Part shown: piece by piece, positions 7,238 to 14,355 of the stretch | Numbering within the stretch: the first letter of the stretch is position 1 | Layout of the letters: every line of letters begins with the position of its first letter | Source of the DNA: an uncultured Steroidobacter sp. | GTDB taxonomy: Bacteria > Pseudomonadota > Gammaproteobacteria > Steroidobacterales > Steroidobacteraceae | Reading direction: 5' to 3' | Assembly (NCBI RefSeq): GCF_937958065.1 | Contig: NZ_CALFXI010000082.1 | Span: 1 to 21,529, forward strand | DNA: 21,529 nucleotides | The notes under the pieces: generated by a model | The model's database searches: none | What the model saw: only the letters and a program-made list of their open reading frames with translations | What the model was told of the DNA's origin: nothing | Program-made: the position numbers and the translations under genes

Positions 7238-9055
7238 ATGACCCTGACAGGACAAATCGCTGTTTTTCTCGGCGCCACCGTGCTGGCCGTGCCGATGTTC
7301 CGGCGCCTGCGGCTGAGCTCCATCCTGGCCTACTTGGCGGCCGGCGTGGCGATCGGGCCGTTCGGTCTGGCGGTGATCGACGACATCGAAGGCGTCATGC
7401 ACCTGGCCGAATTTGGCATCGTGCTGCTGTTGTTCGTCATCGGCCTGGAATTGCAACCATCGCGGCTGCGCGCGCTGCGCCGATCCATTTTCCGGTTCGG
7501 CCTGCTGCAGGTCGCGAGCACGACGGTCGTCCTCACCTGCATCGCATATTTGCTGGGCCTGCCGATGAACGCCGCGTTCGTCACGGGCTTCGCGCTGTCG
7601 CTCTCTTCCACGCCGCTGGTCCTGCAGCTGCTGGCCGAGCGCCGTGAATTGAATACACAACATGGCCGGCCGGCATTCGCCATCCTGCTGTTTCAAGACA
7701 TCGCAGTGATGCCGATGCTCGCCGTGCTGCCGATGTTGGGCACGACTGGCGCCACGCAATCGCTGGGTGCCACCTTGCTGGGCACCGCCAAGGGCTTCGG
7801 CGTGCTCGCGGTGCTGATATTCGGCGGCCGTTACGTGCTGCGCCCCCTGTTGAGATTCGTTGCTGAAACAAAGGTATCGGAGGTGTTCACCGCGGCGGCG
7901 CTGCTCGTGGTCATCGGTACCGCACTGCTGGTGAATGAGGTGGGAATGTCCATGGCCCTGGGCGCGTTCGTCGCCGGTCTGCTGCTCGCCGAAAGCGAAT
8001 ATCGACACGAGCTGGAAGCGGACATCGAGCCCTTCAAAGGCCTGCTGCTCGGCCTGTTCTTCATTTCGGTAGGCATGACGACCAACATCGCCGTGCTCGG
8101 CGAGCAGCCGCTGCTGATCGCTGGCCTGGTCCTCGGCCTGCTCGCCATCAAAGCACTGTTGCTATGGGGTCTGGCTCGGGTCGCGGGAATTCCAGCGCGA
8201 CATGCTTCGCCGCTCGCGGTGTCGCTGGCACAAGGTGGTGAGTTCGGCTTCGTGCTGTTCGCGCTCGCGGTCGGCGATGGCGTGATGGAACGGGGCCTGG
8301 CGCAGACACTGGTGATCGTCGTGACCCTCTCCATGGCGATGACGCCCCTGCTGATCAAGCTGCACGCCGCTTTCATCGAACCGCTGTACGACAGGGACGA
8401 GCCGACCCGCGATTTCGACACCATCGACGATCCCAACAGCCGCGTGCTGATTGCGGGTTTCGGCCGCGTGGGGCAGATCATCGGGCGCGTACTTCGCATG
8501 CGACGCATCTCCTTCACGGCGCTGGAAGCAAGCGTCGCACAGGTCGACTTCGTGCGCCGCTTCGGCAACAAGGTCTACTACGGCGATCCGTCGCGACTGG
8601 AGCTGCTGCAAGCGGCCGGTGCCGCTCGCGCCGAGATCTTCGTGCTGGCGATGGACGACATCGAGGCGTCGGTGCGCACCGCCGAGCTCGTCCAGAAACA
8701 TTTCCCGCATCTCAAAGTGTTCGCGCGCGCCCGCAACCGCCAGCACGCCATCCGGCTCATGGATCTGGGCGTGCGTTATCTGATGCGCGAGACCTATTAC
8801 TCCAGCCTGGACATGGCGCAGAACACGCTCGAAGCATTGGGCCTGTCCCGCGCAGAAGCGCTGGAAAGCATCCGGCGCTTCGATGCTCACGATCGCAAGC
8901 TGCTGGAACAGCAACGGCTGGCCGGCGACGACGAGCAGAAACTGATTCAGACGGCGCAGCAGGCCGCCCGCGAGCTGGAAGGGCTGTTCGAAGAGGACGT
9001 GCGCGGCACCGAGACAGCCGCTACGGACCAGGAGAAAACCCAGGCCACTGCGTGA
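7238..9055 (+). CDS. Kef-type monovalent cation:proton antiporter (CPA2) with RCK/KTN domain
   Basis: A 605-residue inner-membrane antiporter of the KefB/KefC type, expected to move K+ out against H+. The first 380 or so residues form many hydrophobic helices and include the family signatures LAYLAAGVAIGP, EFGIVLLLFVIGLEL and LLFQDIAVMPML. From about residue 402 a TrkA-N/KTN nucleotide-binding domain follows (VLIAGFGRVGQIIGRVL, the GxGxxG Rossmann motif), then YYGDPSRLELLQAAGA. The C-terminal 60 or so residues are charged and rich in Gln and Glu. No KefF or KefG-like quinone oxidoreductase lies beside it. The ATG at 7238 has only a weak purine-rich leader (ACGAGAA). Glutathione control, known for E. 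coli KefB and KefC, cannot be confirmed here. Confidence 0.92.
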   Translation: MTLTGQIAVFLGATVLAVPMFRRLRLSSILAYLAAGVAIGPFGLAVIDDIEGVMHLAEFGIVLLLFVIGLELQPSRLRALRRSIFRFGLLQVASTTVVLTCIAYLLGLPMNAAFVTGFALSLSSTPLVLQLLAERRELNTQHGRPAFAILLFQDIAVMPMLAVLPMLGTTGATQSLGATLLGTAKGFGVLAVLIFGGRYVLRPLLRFVAETKVSEVFTAAALLVVIGTALLVNEVGMSMALGAFVAGLLLAESEYRHELEADIEPFKGLLLGLFFISVGMTTNIAVLGEQPLLIAGLVLGLLAIKALLLWGLARVAGIPARHASPLAVSLAQGGEFGFVLFALAVGDGVMERGLAQTLVIVVTLSMAMTPLLIKLHAAFIEPLYDRDEPTRDFDTIDDPNSRVLIAGFGRVGQIIGRVLRMRRISFTALEASVAQVDFVRRFGNKVYYGDPSRLELLQAAGAARAEIFVLAMDDIEASVRTAELVQKHFPHLKVFARARNRQHAIRLMDLGVRYLMRETYYSSLDMAQNTLEALGLSRAEALESIRRFDAHDRKLLEQQRLAGDDEQKLIQTAQQAARELEGLFEEDVRGTETAATDQEKTQATA

Positions 9056-9154
9056 ACACTGCAGCCGCCAGCAAGGGACAGTTGTTTGTCTCGATTCGCC
9101 AGTTCCGGCGGGAAATCAGACCCGCTGCGGCGGCCCCGGTTCGGATTGTGCAGT

Positions 9155-9649
9155 TCAGTTGCCGACTTCGTCGTCGACGTCGGTCTGGAAATCGCTATAG
9201 AACTCTTCCACACAGCTGCGGCAGATGGTCGCCGCCGGCGCTTCGATCAGGCCTTCGACTTCGAACGGCCGCTTGCCGCAGAAGGAACATTTCAGGCCCG
9301 CCGTTTCCGCGTCGTAGTACGCCAGCGCTTCTTCGAGGCTGACGTGGGTGTCGATCCAGCGCTCGCCGACGCCGGGATAGATCCGCTCGATGGCCTGCTT
9401 CGCCTGCTCGACGGTTTCGGCATCCGAGATGCCGAGCGAGATCCAGTCCTCGTCGCAATGGAACACCAGCGGGCCCGGCTGGGCTCCCAGGCCCACCGCG
9501 ATCGCCAGCCTGGGTACGTGGGCAATCATCGCCTCCTCGGTGAACAGCGAGCCGGGGTGGCAATAGGGAATGTCGTCTACGAACGCATACGACACCACTC
9601 GCGCTGCGTCGATCACGGGAGGGGGCGGATTTCGTCGGTCGTTGCTCAT
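9155..9649 (-). CDS. Small protein with ClpX-type C4 zinc finger, no ATPase domain
   Basis: A 164-residue protein from the ATG at 9649. The open frame continues upstream to 9847, but that part looks like intergenic repeat sequence and is excluded. Residues 120-150 (KCSFCGKRPFE...ICRSCVEEF) have Cys at 121, 124, 143 and 146. The 3-19-3 spacing is that of the ClpX N-terminal zinc-binding domain, and EVEGLIEAP resembles the ClpX segment between the Cys pairs. Ahead of it is an unfamiliar acidic domain (FHCDEDWISLGISDAETVEQ, then AIERIYPGVGERW). There is no AAA+ or Walker motif, so it is not ClpX. In ClpX this finger dimerises and binds substrates and adaptors; a similar binding role is an inference. 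It is convergent with the antiporter gene and divergent from a GNAT gene. No clear Shine-Dalgarno is seen. Confidence 0.75.
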   Translation of the reverse strand: MSNDRRNPPPPVIDAARVVSYAFVDDIPYCHPGSLFTEEAMIAHVPRLAIAVGLGAQPGPLVFHCDEDWISLGISDAETVEQAKQAIERIYPGVGERWIDTHVSLEEALAYYDAETAGLKCSFCGKRPFEVEGLIEAPAATICRSCVEEFYSDFQTDVDDEVGN

Positions 9650-9841
9650 GCGGGTGGATATGGGGACACGGTTCGAAATAGGAACGTCAGACGCGCGAAT
9701 AAGATCCTTGGATTCCTCACAGTGGCAGCCGCCCCGGATCGAGCTGTAACGCCCGCTCCACGCCCGGGGTGTGTCTTCCGGCGCACCGGAGGGTTCCTTT
9801 AACTTGAGACACAGGGACGGGTCATAGATTCCGGCGCAAGC
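9650..9841. other. Divergent intergenic region, possibly a dispersed repeat
   Basis: About 190 bases between the zinc-finger gene and the GNAT gene. It contains small hairpins: GTTC/GAAC near 9675, ATCC-TT-GGAT near 9705 and TCCGG-CGCA-CCGGA near 9780. Translated on the minus strand it gives CHCEESKDLIRASDV, which resembles the accidental peptides that dispersed intergenic repeats produce in many proteobacterial genomes. Only one copy is visible here, so repeat status is unproven. Promoters for both genes should lie here. Confidence 0.35.
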
Positions 9842-10321
9842 ATGCATCCTGGCAGCGTGGTCATTACCCAGGCGGAAACGCCGGAACTCGTCACGACGGT
9901 CCGCGAGTTATTCCAAGAATACGCGCAGGCCCTCGGCATTGACCTCGCGTATCAAGGATTTGCCGCCGAGCTCGCGGCGTTGCCCGCGCCGTACGCGCCG
10001 CCGCTCGGAGCGTTATTCATTGCATACGTGAATGGTGAAGCGGCCGGCTGTGCCGCGCTTCGCCCGCTGGCCGATGGCGTGGGAGAAATGAAGCGCCTGT
10101 ATGTGCGCCCCGACTATCGCAAGGTAGGCCTCGGCAACCACCTGATCGGGGCGATCATCGCGACCGCGCGGCGGGCGGGTTTCGAGCAGCTGCGGCTCGA
10201 CACCCTGGCCAGCATGACTCCGGCGCAGGCGCTGTATCGGAAACTCGGCTTCGTCGAGACGCCGCCATACAACGACAGCTATCTGCCCGGCACGCGCTTC
10301 TTTGCGCTGGCCCTGAAATAA
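9842..10321 (+). CDS. GNAT-family N-acetyltransferase
   Basis: A 159-residue single-domain acetyl-CoA-dependent acyltransferase. It shows the GNAT core: ALFIAYVNGEAAGCAALRPL (beta strands), MKRLYVRPDYRKVGLGNHLIGAII with the acetyl-CoA pyrophosphate-binding RKVGLG loop, and AQALYRKLGFVETPPY near the C-terminus, the usual ALYxKxGF motif. The ATG at 9842 was chosen; a GTG five codons later is an alternative, and no strong Shine-Dalgarno is seen. The stop lies 4 bases before a strong hairpin shared with the convergent ten-gene operon. The substrate is unknown; this subgroup includes enzymes acting on small molecules and on amino-acid-like amines. Confidence 0.9.
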   Translation: MHPGSVVITQAETPELVTTVRELFQEYAQALGIDLAYQGFAAELAALPAPYAPPLGALFIAYVNGEAAGCAALRPLADGVGEMKRLYVRPDYRKVGLGNHLIGAIIATARRAGFEQLRLDTLASMTPAQALYRKLGFVETPPYNDSYLPGTRFFALALK

Positions 10322-10325
10322 ACAA

Positions 10326-10349
10326 GGGCCCCCGCCACAGCGGGGGCCC
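10326..10349 (-). terminator. Rho-independent terminator of the ten-gene envelope operon
   Basis: A perfect 10-bp stem (GGGCCCCCGC at 10326-10335, GCGGGGGCCC at 10340-10349) with a CACA loop. On the minus strand it is followed by TTGTTTATTT, a usable U-rich tract, and it lies 18 bases after the TonB-like gene's stop. It also stands just after the GNAT gene on the plus strand, where there is no U-tract. Confidence 0.88.
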
Positions 10350-10367
10350 CTGGTAATTACGCCACAC

Positions 10368-11288
10368 TCAACCCGGGAAGAAGTCGATGGGCTTGGTCAC
10401 GGTGAGCGTGCCTACATCCTTGGCTTCGAAGCGGAACGACCTCACGCGGGCGACCAGCTTGCGCTCCAGCTCCGGATCGTTGAGCTCGCTGGAAACGATT
10501 TCGCAACGTTGCACGGACCCGTCGGGCGCGATCGTCAGCTCCAGCACGACCTTGCCTTGCAGGTCCGGTTTGTCGCGCAGTGCCCGCTGATACATCGAAT
10601 CGATGGCACCCTTGTTGCGGACGAAGACCAGCGCAATCTCCTCCTCGCTGCGGCTGGCCTTGTTGCTGCCGGCGGCCCGCTGCACTTTGTCCTGCGCCTG
10701 CTGAGTGAGCACGGCCGAGGTGACTTGCGTCGTGGTATGACCTTCCAGCGCACCCTGGCCACCGCCATAGCCGCGACTGAGCGCCGCGGTGTTGATACCA
10801 CCGCTGCTCGCGCCAACCTTCGAGGTCAGCAGCGAACGTTCCGAACGCGTCGACTCACCGACCTTGCCAGTGAGATTCCTGGTCTGCGCAGCCTTGTCTA
10901 CCACCGACAGGTCACGCAGATCGGCGAGCTGATCCATCACGTTCGCCATCTGCTTCTGTGCGCGCTCGCGCGCCGTCGGCTGCGGCCTGGGCTCGGGCTT
11001 CGGCTGCTCCACCGGCTTGATCGGTTCCGGCCTCTTCTCCTCGACCTTGGGCGGCGGAGGCGGCGGTGGCGGCACTTTCTTCTCGATCACCAGTTTGACG
11101 ATACGATCGGGAATGTCCGGCGCCCGCGTCAGGGGCTTCTCCGGCACCGGCAGCAACGGAATCAGGATCGCGAAGATGGCGAACACGATGAACGCGTTGC
11201 GCACCACCTTGCGGAAACGAGCCTCGACCTCCTCGGTCGGCGACCAAGGCAAGTCATATAAACGATAGTAAGGGGCGAGTGTGCTCAT
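10368..11288 (-). CDS. TonB/AgmX-like energy transducer (AgmX/PglI C-terminal domain)
   Basis: A 306-residue inner-membrane-anchored periplasmic protein, the likely mechanical output of the ExbB/ExbD motor encoded just upstream. The N-terminus is cytoplasmic, one membrane helix spans about 31-48, then a stiff Pro-rich linker (eight prolines at 73-80, then Lys/Glu/Pro to about 105). A Gln/Gly/Ser-rich middle part follows. The C-terminal 90 residues (ALVFVRNKGAIDSMYQRAL, VVLELTIAPDGSV, VRSFRFEAKD) match the AgmX/PglI type of TonB-like domain. A clear AGGAG lies 7 bases before the ATG, just after the exbD stop. It is the last gene before the terminator. It has no siderophore receptor nearby, so it is unlikely to be a classical iron TonB. 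Confidence 0.85.
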   Translation of the reverse strand: MSTLAPYYRLYDLPWSPTEEVEARFRKVVRNAFIVFAIFAILIPLLPVPEKPLTRAPDIPDRIVKLVIEKKVPPPPPPPPKVEEKRPEPIKPVEQPKPEPRPQPTARERAQKQMANVMDQLADLRDLSVVDKAAQTRNLTGKVGESTRSERSLLTSKVGASSGGINTAALSRGYGGGQGALEGHTTTQVTSAVLTQQAQDKVQRAAGSNKASRSEEEIALVFVRNKGAIDSMYQRALRDKPDLQGKVVLELTIAPDGSVQRCEIVSSELNDPELERKLVARVRSFRFEAKDVGTLTVTKPIDFFPG

Positions 11289-11299
11289 GACCGCGCTCC

Positions 11300-11860
11300 T
11301 CAGCTACCCACCGCGCGCGATCCGGAGAAGGACGCCGCGCGAGCGCTGGCGTTCGGCGCCACCTGCGCGCCCTCGCGCTCCACGACGGCCAGCGACACCT
11401 TGCCGTAATCCGCATCGGTGCAGGTCGCCATGATCTTGCGCAGCACGCTGTACGGCGTATTGCGATCGCCCATAATGGTGACTTCGCGATCCTTGATCTC
11501 CTGCCTGGCCGCATCCACCAGCACGGTGTCGGCCTGCCCCTGCAGCGCCTGTTTCAGCGGTTGAATCACGGCATCCTGCGAATTGATCACATCGGCGAGC
11601 TTGGCGATCGCCCTTCCGTCCACCAGCAGATCTTCCTTGGTGATCATCACCACCACGCTGGGCCGCGGCTTCTTGTCCGAGAGCGACTGTGGAATCGCAA
11701 TCTGCTTGGTGTTCGGCAGGATGTCCACGTCGGAGTTGTGCACGAGCAGGAACACCGTGAGGATCATCAGCATGTCGATGAACGGCACCAGCGTCATGTG
11801 GCCGGCCGCCTCGGCGCCGCCATGCTTGCGACTGCGATGCCGTTTGATTCGATTGATCAT
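11300..11860 (-). CDS. exbD: ExbD/TolR-family protein, second copy
   Basis: A 186-residue single-span membrane protein of the proton-channel motor. The transmembrane helix follows MTLVPFIDMLMILTVFLLVH, with the protonatable Asp at 29 that is essential in ExbD and TolR. The periplasmic part contains VVVMITKEDLLVDGR and REVTIMGDRNTPYSVLRKIM, typical of the family, and a Ser/Ala-rich tail. Its start overlaps the stop of the first exbD by ATGA, so translation is probably coupled. Two different ExbD paralogues next to one ExbB is the arrangement seen in AglRQS-type motors. TolR is a less likely name, since tolA, tolB and pal are absent. Confidence 0.92.
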   Translation of the reverse strand: MINRIKRHRSRKHGGAEAAGHMTLVPFIDMLMILTVFLLVHNSDVDILPNTKQIAIPQSLSDKKPRPSVVVMITKEDLLVDGRAIAKLADVINSQDAVIQPLKQALQGQADTVLVDAARQEIKDREVTIMGDRNTPYSVLRKIMATCTDADYGKVSLAVVEREGAQVAPNASARAASFSGSRAVGS

Positions 11861-12363
11861 GTCGGCGCGTCTCCCACGGACACATCCGGGAACAGCTCGC
11901 CGTAAGTCCAGCTGTTCTCGGCCACGCTGAACACACGCACCGTGTCCATCACCTGCACCAGCGTGTCATAGGCGATGTCCTCTTCGAGCAGGATGGTCGC
12001 GTCGGTCTTGTCGGGATACTTGGTCTTCACCAGCTTCAGGTAGTCCTGCAGCCCGACCAGGTCGTAGCTGCCGCCATTGGCCGGCACCGTCCTGAGCAGC
12101 CCGGTGCCGCGATCGGCGATCTCGATCTTGTCCTTGCGAATGATCACTTCCAGGTTCAACCCCTCGGGCAGGTCCGGCACCGCACTGTCGGCGCCCGGCA
12201 GGTTGAGCTCCAGAATGTTCGTCTTGGTGAACACCGCGGTGAAGATCAGGAAGAACACCAGGATGATCATCATGTCGATCATCGGCACGACATTGATCTC
12301 GTGCCGGCCGCGGTAGCGCGCATGGTTGCGCATCACCCGCCGCTGTGCCTTGGACTGAGCCAT
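11857..12363 (-). CDS. exbD: ExbD/TolR-family protein, first copy
   Basis: A 168-residue membrane protein. A basic N-terminus leads into a helix with INVVPMIDMMIILVFFLIF, where Asp 30 is the conserved proton-carrying residue. The periplasmic part has LNLPGADSAVPDLP, then beta-rich stretches (LEVIIRKDKIEIAD, ATILLEEDIAYDTLVQVMD) of the ExbD fold. The C-terminus is acidic. It follows exbB by 37 bases with a purine-rich AAGGGA before the ATG, and overlaps the next exbD by 4 bases. It is clearly different in sequence from that second copy, so the pair probably forms a heteromeric ExbD rather than being a recent duplication. Confidence 0.93.
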   Translation of the reverse strand: MAQSKAQRRVMRNHARYRGRHEINVVPMIDMMIILVFFLIFTAVFTKTNILELNLPGADSAVPDLPEGLNLEVIIRKDKIEIADRGTGLLRTVPANGGSYDLVGLQDYLKLVKTKYPDKTDATILLEEDIAYDTLVQVMDTVRVFSVAENSWTYGELFPDVSVGDAPT

Positions 12364-12400
12364 TGTCTATCCCTTCAGCGGACCGCTGCCCTGCCGTGTC

Positions 12401-13105
12401 TCAGGCGATGCCGTGAGCGGCGCGACCGCGCGCCTGCGCCGGGGCCATGTCTTCGGTGCCGACTTCCACGTCCTGACGACGCTCCACCACCGAGTTCATG
12501 AACTTCACCGAGGCGATCTCCAGGCTGTCGATCATCTTGGTGGTCTTGGCTTCCAGGAACATGTGCGCCAGCAGCAGCGTGATGGCGACGAACAGACCCG
12601 AGGCGGTGTTGTTCATGGCGACCGAGATGCTGGCGGCCAGCAGGCTGGCCTTTTCCGCGGGGTTGGCCTGGGCGATCGAGGCGAACGCCGCGATCAGGCC
12701 GATCACGGTGCCGAGCAGACCGGTCAGCATGCCGATATTCGCCAGCGCCGACAGATAATGAGTGCGCTTCTCGGCGCGCGGAATGATTTCGAGCAGGCTC
12801 TCGTCCATGGCCTTTTCGACGTCATCGCGCCGACGGGCGCTCGCGAGCCGGGCGATGCCGTAGTTCAGCACCGTCGCGATCGACGACTTCGACTTGGAGG
12901 TGATGGCCACCACCTGCTTGAAGTTGCCGCTGTTGATCAGCGGCACCACCTGCGCCCACAGACGACGGTTCTGGGTCGTCTCGTTGTTCAGGTAGATGAA
13001 ACGCTCGATGGTGATAGCGACGCCGATCACGAAGATGGCGGCCAGCGGATACAGGAAGAATCCTCCTTCGCGGAAGAAATTCACCATGAAATGTATCAAT
13101 TCCAT
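12401..13105 (-). CDS. exbB: MotA/TolQ/ExbB proton-channel protein
   Basis: A 234-residue inner-membrane protein with three helices at about 16-36, 118-145 and 165-190. The channel segments NIGMLTGLLGTVIGLIAAF and MNNTASGLFVAITLLLAH are the core of the ExbB/TolQ/MotA family; the Thr in TASG lines the proton path in known members. A cytoplasmic loop of about 80 residues lies between helices 1 and 2. It is expected to form a pentamer around the two ExbD proteins and use the proton gradient. AGGAG is present about 10 bases before the ATG. It follows a 110-base gap after the small secreted gene, the widest gap within the operon after the leader. Confidence 0.93.
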   Translation of the reverse strand: MELIHFMVNFFREGGFFLYPLAAIFVIGVAITIERFIYLNNETTQNRRLWAQVVPLINSGNFKQVVAITSKSKSSIATVLNYGIARLASARRRDDVEKAMDESLLEIIPRAEKRTHYLSALANIGMLTGLLGTVIGLIAAFASIAQANPAEKASLLAASISVAMNNTASGLFVAITLLLAHMFLEAKTTKMIDSLEIASVKFMNSVVERRQDVEVGTEDMAPAQARGRAAHGIA

Positions 13106-13216
13106 CGTCTTGAGACTCCTATGCGGTGCGGTACTCGAATGCGAAACGGGCGCGGGCGCCGTGCTGAATGCGCAGAGGCCGGCTTTATCGCCTTACATAA
13201 ATGCGTGTGCTGCGAC

Positions 13217-13702
13217 CTACTTCTCAGTGCGCGGAGGTTGCGAGGCGGCGGCTTCGGCGCCCCCGTTGATTGCACCGTAGTAGGTCACTTCACGACGAAA
13301 AACGTCACGATCGACCGGCGTCAGCGCCTCGTCCAGCAGCGTGTTGAACGGCTGCGCGGGCAGATCGCCGAGATCGGATTTCTTCCAGGGCACCACGTAC
13401 ATGACCTTCGGCAGCTCGCGGTTGCCGGTCACGGTCGTGGTATCGAGATCGAGCCGATCGTTGCGAACGATGGCCTGCGGGCCTTCGGCACGTTGTGACG
13501 TCGAGGACGGCTGCGTCGCTGGCGCGGCTGACGAAGGCGTTGCATTCGTCTTGCTCGTGTCAACGGCGGGGCCCGCCTGTGTCGCTTCTGCGGACAAGGC
13601 CCCCGACTGCTCGGCCGCAGATGCGGCGACGGAGCTCAGCAGCAGTAGCAAAGGCAAAGTGCGGCGCATTGTGCTCATCCCATGATTCATTGATGGGCTC
13701 AT
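13217..13702 (-). CDS. Small secreted protein of the ExbB/ExbD-TPR operon, unknown function
   Basis: A 161-residue exported protein. Its start overlaps the stop of the TPR lipoprotein gene by ATGA; an ATG at codon 12 (MRRTLPLLLLL) may be the true start, since it gives a neat signal peptide with cleavage near ASA-AE at about residue 29. A Ser/Ala/Thr/Pro-rich linker follows to about 75, then a compact region: TTTVTGNRELPKVMYVVPWKKSDLGDLP, LLDEALTPVDRDVFRREVTYY. The VPWKKSDLGDLP-type block looks conserved and is the part to search with. The protein is periplasmic by inference. I know no named family for it; it probably helps link the motor to the lipoprotein parts. Confidence 0.75.
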   Translation of the reverse strand: MSPSMNHGMSTMRRTLPLLLLLSSVAASAAEQSGALSAEATQAGPAVDTSKTNATPSSAAPATQPSSTSQRAEGPQAIVRNDRLDLDTTTVTGNRELPKVMYVVPWKKSDLGDLPAQPFNTLLDEALTPVDRDVFRREVTYYGAINGGAEAAASQPPRTEK

Positions 13703-14355
13703 TCGGCAGTCTGGGCACTTCGCGGCTCGGTGCCGATCCGTTTCTTGAGCTCGGTCACCCAGCCATTGACCTTGGCGTCCGGCGAGCTGGCCGTGGACAG
13801 ATAACGCTCATAGGCTTCCAGCGCCCGCTGCGGCTCCTGCAGATACAGATCGCACAGCACGCCGAGGTTCAACCAGGCGAGGGCGTAGTTCGGATCGATC
13901 TGCACCGCACGCGTATAGGCGTCGCTCGCTTCCTTGAACTTGCCCAGCTTGCGCTGGACGATGCCCAGCTGATTGAACGCGGCGGCATTGCTGCCGTTGC
14001 GCGCGATGGCGTCCTGGAGGGCTTTTTCCGCTTCCTCCAGCTTGCCGGCCCTGGCGTGCAGGATGCCAAGGTTCAGCAACGGTCCGGAATACGATGGATA
14101 CGCAGTCGCGAGCGCGCGCAAGCCCTGCTCGGCCGCCGCGAGATCGCCCGAGCTCATCGCCGTCACCGCGCGCTCGAACTGCTGCACCGCTTCGGGCGGT
14201 AACGCCGGCTCGACCGGCACGCCCGCTTCCGTGGCCAGCTCGTCCTGTTTCGTATCCGAGCTGGACGGCGCCGAGCCGCAGCCCGACAGCAACAGACCGA
14301 GCAGCGCGCTGACGATCAGACCGCTTTTATGGCAACGTCGGCACATAGTCTTCAC
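13699..14355 (-). CDS. TPR-repeat lipoprotein
   Basis: A 218-residue lipoprotein. The signal peptide ends in LLLSGC with the lipidated Cys at 26, and the next residue is Gly, so outer-membrane sorting is expected. Residues about 55-190 contain tetratricopeptide repeats, for example AAEQGLRALATAYPSYSGPL, NLGILHARAGKLEEAEKAL, NQLGIVQRKLGKFKEASDAY and AWLNLGVL...EAYERYL. Its GTG start lies 29 bases inside the preceding TPR gene; an ATG three codons later also fits. It resembles the TPR lipoproteins of Agl/Glt-type envelope machines and may anchor the complex at the outer membrane. PilF-like assembly lipoproteins are an alternative, but no type IV pilus gene is near. Confidence 0.85.
   Translation of the reverse strand: MKTMCRRCHKSGLIVSALLGLLLSGCGSAPSSSDTKQDELATEAGVPVEPALPPEAVQQFERAVTAMSSGDLAAAEQGLRALATAYPSYSGPLLNLGILHARAGKLEEAEKALQDAIARNGSNAAAFNQLGIVQRKLGKFKEASDAYTRAVQIDPNYALAWLNLGVLCDLYLQEPQRALEAYERYLSTASSPDAKVNGWVTELKKRIGTEPRSAQTAE

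Noticed and set aside
7091..8008. 305-codon minus-strand open frame opposite the Kef antiporter
   Set aside because: Gln/His/Arg-rich shadow; the plus strand has clear transport and Rossmann motifs.
9108..9125. Terminator after the antiporter gene
   Set aside because: Only a 5-bp stem (GCGGG/CCCGC) with an 8-base loop and no U-tract.
9650..9847. N-terminal extension of the zinc-finger protein to 9847
   Set aside because: The extra 66 residues look like translated intergenic repeat, overlap the GNAT start and lack protein-like pattern.
10368..13105. Classical TonB-ExbB-ExbD iron-uptake or Tol-Pal operon
   Set aside because: No TonB-dependent receptor, no tolA, tolB or pal, and the operon includes TPR scaffolds and an AgmX-type C-terminus.
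12413..13498. 361-codon plus-strand open frame opposite exbB
   Set aside because: Low-complexity His/Arg/Gln composition; exbB is certain on the other strand.
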